Under the pieces are notes generated by a model that was given only the letters and a program-made list of their open reading frames with translations, searched no databases and was not told the DNA's origin. From Natrialba magadii ATCC 43099 (lineage in GTDB: Archaea > Halobacteriota > Halobacteria > Halobacteriales > Natrialbaceae), in the NCBI RefSeq assembly GCF_000025625.1, contig NC_013922.1:2852001-2916000 (forward strand): a stretch of 64,000 bases of DNA, read 5' to 3'. The translations under genes were made by a program, and so were the position numbers. Shown piece by piece: positions 9,813 to 15,999 of this stretch; within the stretch, counting starts at the first letter, position 1, and each line of letters opens with the position of its first letter.

Positions 9813-10745
9813 TCACTCCGTAGTTTTGCCGTTCTTCTCTGAGTTCTTACACTGATCTGGACGGGGGTCGACCGGCTTCACTCGAAGCTCTCCGAACCCG
9901 TACTTCGAGTGCGTCCCGACCCGGAGGATGCCGCTCTTCGCGGTCTCGACTGGGCGGTCGCCCTCGTACTTCACGAACTGTCCGTGGTCGACGGTCTGGA
10001 GCCGGTAGACCTCCCGTTGCTCAAGGATCTTCTCCTCTCTCTCACGGAGATCGCGCCGACTCTCTTTCCACCACCACGGCACGTCCTGGTCGGCGGCGCT
10101 GGGATACTCCGACTCCAGTACGAACGGCGTCGTCACCTCCACAAGGAAGGTATCACCGTCCTCGAGCCGGGAGTAGTCCAGGTCATCGAGATCAACAACT
10201 TGCGTGTCCTTCAGCCGGGTGACGCCGTAGCCGTAGTTCCGTTTGCCTCCGAACTGGAGGCCCTCCAGCACGTCCTCGCCCAACGGGAGTGCACCGGGGT
10301 CATCCGCGTGCAGGTAGGCGTTGATGTACCACTTCGTGGTCTGCTGCTGCTTGCGAACACCCTCCGGCTTGCCCATGATCGTTTCGTGGGACAGCGTCGG
10401 GTGCCCGCTCTGCGGGCGGATGTCGTGCGTGTTCAGCGCGTCTCGCGGTCGACTGTCGAGAAGCCAGCGCTGGGCCGGGTTCCGCATCAGGAACAGATCA
10501 TCGTAGCTCTCGACGTCCGGCAGGCCGCTTCCGAGGTACGGCCGGATGCCGCTCTGAGAGTGCTCTTCGGGAAACGTCCCGAACTGGCCGGGAACGAACA
10601 TCCCGTGACTAGCCTGGAGGTGCTGGTGGACATCGTGCGGAACGTGCTGGTCGAGGGCGTGGAGGATGGCGTTGCCCGAGACGTAGTACGGATGGCCGAT
10701 GTAGTCCATCTCCAGCTCCCAGTGAACCTGCTGGATGCGCGTCAC
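9813..10745 (-). CDS. Diverged Cas5-like RAMP protein (HRAMP-type)
   Basis: A 310-residue protein starting at a GTG whose codon overlaps the TGA of the upstream gene (GTGA). Two glycine-rich loops typical of RAMP ferredoxin folds are visible: FGGKRNYGYGVTRL near residues 163-176 and VGTHSKYGFGELRV near 275-288. A tryptophan- and charge-rich segment (DVPWWWKESRRDLRERE) lies between them. RAMP proteins bind guide RNA in class 1 CRISPR complexes; Cas5 caps the 5' handle. Assignment as the Cas5 homologue rests on its company (Cas7-like partner, conserved third protein) and my recollection of haloarchaeal HRAMP loci, not on an alignment. It is the last gene of a six-gene overlapping operon. Confidence 0.65.
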   Translation of the reverse strand: MTRIQQVHWELEMDYIGHPYYVSGNAILHALDQHVPHDVHQHLQASHGMFVPGQFGTFPEEHSQSGIRPYLGSGLPDVESYDDLFLMRNPAQRWLLDSRPRDALNTHDIRPQSGHPTLSHETIMGKPEGVRKQQQTTKWYINAYLHADDPGALPLGEDVLEGLQFGGKRNYGYGVTRLKDTQVVDLDDLDYSRLEDGDTFLVEVTTPFVLESEYPSAADQDVPWWWKESRRDLREREEKILEQREVYRLQTVDHGQFVKYEGDRPVETAKSGILRVGTHSKYGFGELRVKPVDPRPDQCKNSEKNGKTTE

Positions 10746-11482
10746 TGGTCGAAAACCCCCTGGAAGTCCTCGATGGACTGGAGTGCCGTCGACCACGCGC
10801 CGATCCGGCGGAGGTTCGAATCCAGCACCATGTCGTACTTGTCGTGTGCCGTGTCCAGCGGGTGTGCCGTGAGGCGATTCCACGTCGACGCCCAAGACCG
10901 CCACGGGCGACTCCCAAGTCGGGCCGACGGCTGGCCTCGAGCGTCGACATCGATCCGCAGGGCGAACTCCTCGCTGGCGTAGATCGTCCGGTGAAGTACG
11001 ATCTCGTCGGCGTCGTCGACGACCAGCCGGAGATCGGCGAACTCGTGACCGGCGCGGTAGTTGTCCAGCAGGGCCGCCACGAGCAAGGTGTGGTACTTCA
11101 GGCTCGTGTACGGGTAGTAGACGCTCTCGTTGAACGCCGAGACGACATCGCTCTCCAGCCACATCCGATGGATGGTCTCTGGATCGTCTTCGGTCAGGAG
11201 TTCCTGGACGGCACCCTCGACACCGTTGCGCGTGAATTCCTGCGGGTCGTATCGGCTTTCTCCCTCGATGAGCGACAGCCGGTAGAGCGTCTCGTGGTTC
11301 TCGACTGTTTGCTCAGGCTGGCCGCTGGGCCGGCTCAGTGCGGACGCATCGCCATCAGCGCCGTGAGGGACGGTCTGGTTCACGGGCACCCCCGCGAAGG
11401 TCTCGGGGGCGTACTCGTGGGGCTGCCCGTTCATCTTGTGGGCGTCGTGGCGGTAGACCGCCACCATCGTGTCGTCGCTCAT
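10742..11482 (-). CDS. Conserved partner protein of the RAMP operon
   Basis: A 246-residue protein whose ATG overlaps the stop of the Cas7-like gene by four bases and whose stop overlaps the Cas5-like start. I see no known catalytic motif. It has a histidine/tyrosine-containing N-terminus (AVYRHDAHKMNG), an acidic middle with a likely helical stretch (SLKYHTLLVAALLDNYRAGHEF) and a tryptophan-rich C-terminal part. HRAMP loci, as I recall them, carry one uncharacterised conserved protein with the Cas5 and Cas7 homologues; this is the obvious candidate. It may act as a small or large subunit of a ribonucleoprotein complex, but that is inference from position. Confidence 0.6.
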   Translation of the reverse strand: MSDDTMVAVYRHDAHKMNGQPHEYAPETFAGVPVNQTVPHGADGDASALSRPSGQPEQTVENHETLYRLSLIEGESRYDPQEFTRNGVEGAVQELLTEDDPETIHRMWLESDVVSAFNESVYYPYTSLKYHTLLVAALLDNYRAGHEFADLRLVVDDADEIVLHRTIYASEEFALRIDVDARGQPSARLGSRPWRSWASTWNRLTAHPLDTAHDKYDMVLDSNLRRIGAWSTALQSIEDFQGVFDQ

Positions 11483-12342
11483 GATCCCTCCTCGATGCGC
11501 TCCTCGAAGGCGTCGACGAACGCCGGACGGAAGTCTTCGGCCCACTGGTCGTCCTTCTCGTCCATCGCGTTCGTATTGCCTTTCCCGCGGTCGAACACAC
11601 GCTTCAGTTCGCGCTCCTCGTAGAGCGGGTTGATGAGTTCGCAGTCGACGATCCCCGCGCCGAAGTTGCGAGCACCGCCCAGTTGGTGCATGAAGTCGGT
11701 CTTGTGGGCATCGAGGAAGTCGATGCTCTCGGCTAACAGGCCCAGGAACTCCGGCTTCATCTCCCGGAAAGAGAGGTGCCAGCAGCCGTCCAGATTCGCC
11801 ACGGCGTCGATCTCTGCGTTCCGCAACGGTTCGCGATTGTCCTCTCGATTCCGGGAGACGACGTTCCGATTGAGCCGGCGGTAGTGACCTTCGGCTTGCC
11901 CGCGCGTGTAGTCCACGCTGTTGCGGACTGGATTGAACTTGATTGGTCGTCGCATCACCTTGCCAGGAACACTACCGAAGCCGCCGAAGAGGTCGAAGAC
12001 GACACAGCCGTCGTCTTCCTTCGGATCGTCGGTACACACGCCCTTCTTGTGGTAGCCCGCCTCGAGATCGCGATCGTAGACGCCATCCTTGCGGAAGTTC
12101 GCGTTCGCTTCCCCAGGGTGGCAGGCAGTACCGCCGTACTGCTGGACAATCTCCTCCATCCCATGACGTAGCCATCCAGAGAGTGGGAAGGCGGGGATGA
12201 TCCCACCGATCTGGTTCTGTGGATCGTCGTCCTCGTAATTGCCGTTGCTGGCGTGGTGCCGATCGGTCATAATCGAGTCGCCGACTACCAGCAGGTCGGT
12301 CTGAATCCGGACGAACACGTCGCGGTCGATGTCTTCAATCAT
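11479..12342 (-). CDS. Diverged Cas7-like RAMP protein (HRAMP-type)
   Basis: A 287-residue RAMP-fold protein. Near residues 48-64 it carries GIIPAFPLSGWLRHGMEE, equivalent to the IP-x-SSLKG-x-LR signature of Cas7/Csm3/Cmr families. LFGGFGSVPGKVMRRPIKF (about 119-137) resembles the following LFG block, and QLGGARNFGAGIVDC (221-235) is the C-terminal glycine-rich loop. The early VRIQTDLLVVGDSIMTDRHH resembles the first RAMP strand. Cas7 proteins polymerise along guide RNA as complex backbone. Only one Cas7-like gene is present, as in type I or IV complexes. It overlaps the upstream nuclease gene by 8 bases and the downstream gene by 4. No Cas10, Cas8 or Cas3 is encoded nearby. Confidence 0.75.
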   Translation of the reverse strand: MIEDIDRDVFVRIQTDLLVVGDSIMTDRHHASNGNYEDDDPQNQIGGIIPAFPLSGWLRHGMEEIVQQYGGTACHPGEANANFRKDGVYDRDLEAGYHKKGVCTDDPKEDDGCVVFDLFGGFGSVPGKVMRRPIKFNPVRNSVDYTRGQAEGHYRRLNRNVVSRNREDNREPLRNAEIDAVANLDGCWHLSFREMKPEFLGLLAESIDFLDAHKTDFMHQLGGARNFGAGIVDCELINPLYEERELKRVFDRGKGNTNAMDEKDDQWAEDFRPAFVDAFEERIEEGS

Positions 12343-12994
12343 GATGGCCGATCACCTCGGTTGTCTCTCCGAGGTCAACTTGCTGGGCAATACTCACAGC
12401 GGCACTTCGATCACGGCATACGGTGTCGACGGAGCAGTCTTCGGTAGTACACTCCAGCGTGTCGTTCTTGAGGCGACCGAGATCGCCACAGACGTGGCAC
12501 TGCTGGGTCGTGTACTTCGGATTAACGTACGTCACGGGAATTCTGACCTCCTGTGCTTTCAGTGCAACCGCGTGCTGGAGGGCCGAGAGCAACCACGTCC
12601 CGACGTCGTCGACCGTCCGACGTTCCCACAGTGTCGCCTCGCAGAACGATAGGTCCTCGAGCACGAGCGTCGGTGCGGGAAGCTCCTGGGCGTAGCGAAC
12701 AACGCGGACAGCGGCATCGTAGACCTGCGGTCGGATCTGGTGCCAGAGTGCCGCGAACAGCTGAGTCTGCCCGTCTGTGGTGTCAAATTTCGCGCCTTGG
12801 AGTGCTTGCATCGCCTCGGCGAGGATTTTGTGGCGTTTCCGAACGTGATCGCCCTCGATCACGAGCGCTGCCTCCAAGTCGCCGTCTGCTGGGGCTACGG
12901 CGACGAGGTTCTTCACCCCGACATCCACACCGACCGGCGTGGGCTCCAGTGGTCGATCTCGGAAAGTCGTCGCGGGGAGCGATGTGCTGCTCAT
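12335..12994 (-). CDS. Miniature TnpB-like RuvC nuclease inside the RAMP operon
   Basis: A 219-residue protein with the full RuvC and zinc-finger core of the TnpB/OrfB (IS605, Cas12 ancestor) family: RuvC-I GVDVGVKNLVAV (D24), RuvC-II LVLEDLSF (E113), zinc ribbon C166-x2-C169 and C182-x4-C187, RuvC-III CRDRSAAVSIA (D195). It lacks the ~150-200 residue N-terminal region that binds DNA and RNA in TnpB; the RuvC core starts almost at residue 20. No TnpA, no other IS605 element and no degeneration are seen. The start at 12994 is chosen for its ATGA overlap with the upstream gene. Conservation of all three carboxylates suggests an active nuclease recruited by the RAMP proteins. Confidence 0.8.
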   Translation of the reverse strand: MSSTSLPATTFRDRPLEPTPVGVDVGVKNLVAVAPADGDLEAALVIEGDHVRKRHKILAEAMQALQGAKFDTTDGQTQLFAALWHQIRPQVYDAAVRVVRYAQELPAPTLVLEDLSFCEATLWERRTVDDVGTWLLSALQHAVALKAQEVRIPVTYVNPKYTTQQCHVCGDLGRLKNDTLECTTEDCSVDTVCRDRSAAVSIAQQVDLGETTEVIGHHD

Positions 12995-13305
12995 CGGCTG
13001 TTCACCCACTTCTCACGGTCAGCTGGATCGAAGGCCACGATCTCGTTGAGCGCTTCCTCGAGTTCGGTGGCCGTTCGGAAGGCGTCGAGATTCAGTGACT
13101 CGATCATCGGCCCGTCCTCCGCGTGGACGTGCCAGACGTTCGTCGTTCGGCCGTCGTCGACCTGGCTGATCAGAACCAAATCGTGGTACTCGAGAGCGAC
13201 ACCGTAGGTAGACGCGCCCTCCATCATTTGTGTGAGGAAGTCGAACGTCAAGTGGGAGATATTCTCACAGGGGGCGATCACGTCCGTCAGCTCGAGGAGA
13301 CTCAT
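12991..13305 (-). CDS. Small hypothetical protein of the RAMP operon
   Basis: A 104-residue acidic protein between the nuclease and the first gene of the operon, overlapping each by ATGA. It shows no catalytic or metal motif. The C-terminal half (LNLDAFRTATELEEALNEIVAF) is predicted helical and the centre (TNVWHVHAEDGPMIESLN) looks like a beta hairpin. Tight coupling argues that it is translated with, and functions with, the nuclease and RAMP proteins; it may be an adaptor or regulatory subunit. Not recognised. Confidence 0.55.
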   Translation of the reverse strand: MSLLELTDVIAPCENISHLTFDFLTQMMEGASTYGVALEYHDLVLISQVDDGRTTNVWHVHAEDGPMIESLNLDAFRTATELEEALNEIVAFDPADREKWVNSR

Positions 13306-13562
13306 CGTGACTCCTCCTTGCAGTAGCTGTAGCCGTCATCGCGGCGATTGTGGCGGCACGTTGCTTCGACGCCGCAGCAAATCCATCGGACACGTCTCTT
13401 GTTGGTAATGCGATCGTCTTCGTTCGCGTCGGTGCCGGAATTCTGAAGTCCGGCGGATGCCTTCATTGACATGCTTCGTCTGCTGGCGAAGCACGGTCGG
13501 GCGTGCTCCAACACGCCCCGGCCAACTTCTGACCGGTGTCCCGCGCTTCTTACCAGAAACAT
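13302..13562 (-). CDS. Small cysteine-containing protein, first gene of the RAMP operon
   Basis: An 86-residue frame from an ATG at 13562, or 56 residues from ATG 13472. The C-terminal part has four cysteines (C62, C63, C69, C81 of the long form) in a basic context, compatible with a small zinc finger. The ATG at 13562 lies about 27 bases downstream of a TATA-like element, as expected for a leaderless haloarchaeal mRNA, whereas the shorter start would leave a structured ~90-base leader. Its stop overlaps the next gene by ATGA. Function unknown. Confidence 0.5.
   Translation of the reverse strand: MFLVRSAGHRSEVGRGVLEHARPCFASRRSMSMKASAGLQNSGTDANEDDRITNKRRVRWICCGVEATCRHNRRDDGYSYCKEESR
13473..13518 (-). 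promoter_or_regulatory. Two consecutive stable hairpins at the 5' end of the RAMP operon
   Basis: GCTTCG (13473-13478) pairs with CGAAGC (13487-13492) over an 8-base loop, and GGGCGTG (13499-13505) pairs with CACGCCC (13512-13518) over a 6-base loop. They lie between the operon promoter and the ATG at 13472. They are either early coding sequence of the 86-residue form or a structured leader or small RNA. Confidence 0.45.
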
Positions 13563-13583
13563 GTATCTCCGTGATAATAAAAG

Positions 13584-13617
13584 TTAGTTTATAAGCTAAT
13601 GTTGGCTTATAAGCTAA
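13584..13617. promoter_or_regulatory. Two tandem 16-bp palindromes over the RAMP promoter
   Basis: TTAGTTTATAAGCTAA (13584-13599) and TTGGCTTATAAGCTAA (13602-13617) are near-perfect palindromes 18 bp apart, each centred on a TATA-like TTATAA. The left copy sits at the right distance to be the TATA box of the minus-strand operon; the right copy may serve the divergent gene. A dimeric repressor binding here would block TBP and control both. Confidence 0.65.
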
Positions 13618-13690
13618 CCATTATGGCGATATAACCTAATGTCTATGTTGTATGCCACCATCGGATGGCGGTATGGGAGTCACGGCGATT

Positions 13691-13870
13691 ATGACTAAGA
13701 CGGACCGGGAACGTGTCAGTGGGGAAGCAGATGTTCCCGACAGCAAGCGATACGAGTCCATCTCTCGCGTGCGCCAACGGATTGATGAGCTTGAGACGGA
13801 TGCCGAGATTCTGAAGGAAAACCACCCTGATCTGTACGAGGAGCTCCGAGAGGCGGTTTGTGACGAATGA
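13691..13870 (+). CDS. Small helical protein divergent from the RAMP operon
   Basis: A 59-residue protein (MTKTDRERVSGEADVPDSKR...) with two predicted charged amphipathic helices (SISRVRQRIDELETDAEILK and HPDLYEELREAV). An upstream ATG at 13652 would add 13 residues. Small charged proteins of this type occur in haloarchaeal accessory regions and could be a regulator or an antitoxin-like partner, but I see no helix-turn-helix or named domain. It shares the palindrome-bearing promoter region with the RAMP operon and lies inside the inverted-repeat boundaries. Confidence 0.6.
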   Translation: MTKTDRERVSGEADVPDSKRYESISRVRQRIDELETDAEILKENHPDLYEELREAVCDE

Positions 13871-13904
13871 GCGACGAGAACGACGAGAATTAAACAGAAC
13901 TCTA

Positions 13905-13918
13905 TCACTTATAAGTGA
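13905..13918. promoter_or_regulatory. 14-bp perfect palindrome TCACTTATAAGTGA
   Basis: It has the same CTTATAAG centre as the palindromes at 13584-13617, located just downstream of the small divergent gene and upstream of the right inverted repeat. It may be a third operator or a TATA box for a transcript crossing the repeat. Confidence 0.4.
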
Positions 13919-13936
13919 GATGGTTCCGTAGTCCTT

Positions 13937-13977
13937 CGTGAATAAAGAAATGTATTCACAACAACTGATAAGCGACG
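13937..13977. repeat. Right inverted repeat bounding the RAMP cassette
   Basis: CGTGAATAAAGAAATGTATT followed by CACAACAACTGATAAGCGACG is the inverted copy of 9722-9763. GGTTCCGT also precedes both copies on their inner sides, with 10 extra bases here, so homology extends further. It contains its own short palindrome, GTGAATA pairing with TATTCAC. Confidence 0.75.
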
Positions 13978-14093
13978 CGGAACGAGCACACGAGGACGAG
14001 AAACAGAGCGGACGCTAATGGGCCAGCGTCCGATGGGAAACCCTGCCGGAGTCACACCCGTTATGTCGCCCCCGCGTCGACTACGAGCCAGCT

Positions 14094-14936
14094 ATGGCTA
14101 TGGATGTCTTCGGACTGCTCGGCAATCCCGTCGGGCACTCGCTGTCGCCGCCGATGCACGAGGCCGCCTACGACGAACTCGCATACGACGCACGTTACGT
14201 CACCTTCGAACCAGCTCCCACCGATCTCGAGACCGCAATCACCGGCGCTGACGCGCTTGGTATCACGGGGCTGAACGTAACGATCCCGTTCAAGCAGGAC
14301 GTGCTCGACCTGGACCTCGTCGAACCCGACGAACTGGCCACCCGGATCGGCGCGGTGAACACCATCGATTTCGAGCCGGACTCGAGTCGCTCGAACTCGT
14401 CGGGACGAGCCACCGGTCACAACACCGACGCCGCCGGCGCGCTGCGCGCGCTGCGTGAGCACGACGTGACCATTGCGGGCGCTGACGCCGTCGTCGTCGG
14501 TGCCGGCGGTGCCGGCCGCGCCATCTCGTTCGCACTCGCGGACGCGGGCGCAACCGTCGCCATCGCGAACCGGACCGAATCGACCGCACACGATCTCGCC
14601 GCTGACGTGCCGGACGCAACGGGACATGGGCTCGATGGGACGGTACTCGAGTCCCTGCTTGCCGAGGCCGACGTGCTGGTCAACGCGACGAGCGTCGGGA
14701 TGGAAGAGGACGCAACGCCGGTGCCGGCGGACGCGCTCCACGGGGAGCTTACCGTGATGGATGCGGTGTATCAGCCGCTGGAGACGCGATTGTTGCGTGA
14801 TGCGGCCGCCGCTGGGGCGACGACGGTCGACGGTGCGTGGATGCTTCTCTTCCAGGGCGTCGAAGCGTTCGAACTGTGGACCGGCCAGGATGCGCCGGTC
14901 GGTGTGATGAACGAAGCGCTGCGCGCGCGGCTGTAG
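14094..14936 (+). CDS. aroE: Shikimate dehydrogenase
   Basis: A 280-residue enzyme that reduces 3-dehydroshikimate to shikimate with NADPH. The N-terminal substrate domain shows [13 protein letters not shown] (10-22) and LNVTIPFKQ with catalytic K67, then GAVNTIDF. The NADPH domain has [17 protein letters not shown] and the NRT loop (IANRTEST). Length is normal for AroE. Other chorismate-pathway genes lie in this window (aroD at 29 kb, DHQ synthase II at 31 kb, aroA' at 37 kb). It is the first gene after the RAMP cassette and a plus-strand start of a run leading to pab genes. Confidence 0.95.
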   Translation: MAMDVFGLLGNPVGHSLSPPMHEAAYDELAYDARYVTFEPAPTDLETAITGADALGITGLNVTIPFKQDVLDLDLVEPDELATRIGAVNTIDFEPDSSRSNSSGRATGHNTDAAGALRALREHDVTIAGADAVVVGAGGAGRAISFALADAGATVAIANRTESTAHDLAADVPDATGHGLDGTVLESLLAEADVLVNATSVGMEEDATPVPADALHGELTVMDAVYQPLETRLLRDAAAAGATTVDGAWMLLFQGVEAFELWTGQDAPVGVMNEALRARL

Positions 14937-15103
14937 GCTGGAAACGGGGGTGGCTGTAGACTGGAAGCAGGGGTTTGAGAGGGGTATATACAAGCGGTCA
15001 GAGATGGTGGAGAGAGATCACCATCGGAAACGCGAACACACACTGCGGTTTTGGCCCATCGTATCAGGCGAATTTAAGTGACAGAGACGACTATGTCGGA
15101 ACA

Positions 15104-15907
15104 ATGGCAATCCTCGATAAGCTGAAGTCGTTGTTGGGACTCGACGACTCGAGTTCGGAGCGCCGGGGGTCTCGGGACGTTGGTGTCACAGTCGAACGGG
15201 AACGATCGGAGAAACGAGAGGGTGAGGAGGCGACACAGAGCACGCCGGCACCGGCGTCGGCGACCTCGTCTCGGGAGGCAGAGACAGAGACAGAGACAGA
15301 GTCAGAGACAGAGACAGAGACGGAGCCGGAGCCGGAATCGGAGTCGGACGAAGCTGGCGACGCGGAGGATGTCGGTGAGTCGGACGACGAGTCAGCGGTG
15401 ATCGAAGAGGCGGAGGAAGAGCAGGAGACAGAGACAGCATCGGACACAGAACTCGAAACCGACGCCGCTGCAGCCGGCACCAGTGCGGCCGGCTCGACCG
15501 GCTCGATGACCGAGACGAGCGACGGCCCAGACGAGGCAGCAGAGCCGGCCGAAGCGACCGGTCCGACGGATTCGGACGCGGCACCGACCGAGGAGAAGAC
15601 CCCAGAGATCGACGAGCAAGCGCACGTCGAAGCGGCCAGCGACGTCGACAGCGAAGCCGAGACGGACGAAACTGCCGACGAAGCCGACAACGAAGATGCA
15701 GCTATCGACGAGTCTGACTCCGACGCCCCCGCCGAATCCGTCACCGAAATCAAGGGTATTGGACCGGCCTACGCTGACCGCCTCGCAGGTGCTGGCGTCG
15801 AAACCGTTGCCGAACTCGCCGACGCCGACGCGGCCGAACTCGCCGAGGGAACGGATATCTCCGAAAACCGCATTCAGGGCTGGATCGACCGCGCAGAAGT
15901 ACGATAG
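15104..15907 (+). CDS. Acidic protein with C-terminal helix-hairpin-helix domain
   Basis: A 267-residue protein: a short N-terminal helix (MAILDKLKSLLGLDD), about 180 residues of low-complexity Glu/Thr/Ser/Asp sequence (TETET and SESD runs), and a C-terminal ~60-residue helix-hairpin-helix (ITEIKGIGPAYADRLAGAG-type, KGIGPAYADRLAGAG visible) that usually binds DNA non-specifically. The acidic linker would be extended and soluble at high salt. Haloarchaeal genomes often carry such a gene next to pab genes. It might be a nucleoid or repair accessory factor; the role is unknown. Confidence 0.75.
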   Translation: MAILDKLKSLLGLDDSSSERRGSRDVGVTVERERSEKREGEEATQSTPAPASATSSREAETETETESETETETEPEPESESDEAGDAEDVGESDDESAVIEEAEEEQETETASDTELETDAAAAGTSAAGSTGSMTETSDGPDEAAEPAEATGPTDSDAAPTEEKTPEIDEQAHVEAASDVDSEAETDETADEADNEDAAIDESDSDAPAESVTEIKGIGPAYADRLAGAGVETVAELADADAAELAEGTDISENRIQGWIDRAEVR

Positions 15908-15999
15908 CGACGGTCTATTTCTGCTGTCACACGTTGTAGCGGCCGAGATCCAGTCCCAAAACCGCAACATGATTAGGGAACTGGGTCCTCTCAGCGGCT

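Noticed and set aside
9909-11623. Plus-strand frames opposite the RAMP operon
   Set aside because: The minus frames overlap by ATGA/GTGA in series and carry RAMP motifs; the plus frames do not.
12335-12994. Interpretation as an ordinary IS605/IS1341 transposon remnant
   Set aside because: No TnpA, no element ends, start and stop overlap neighbouring genes, and all catalytic residues are intact.
13950-14018. 22-codon frame starting ATGTATTCACAACAACTG
   Set aside because: It begins inside the inverted repeat and its left counterpart lacks the ATG, so coding is unlikely.
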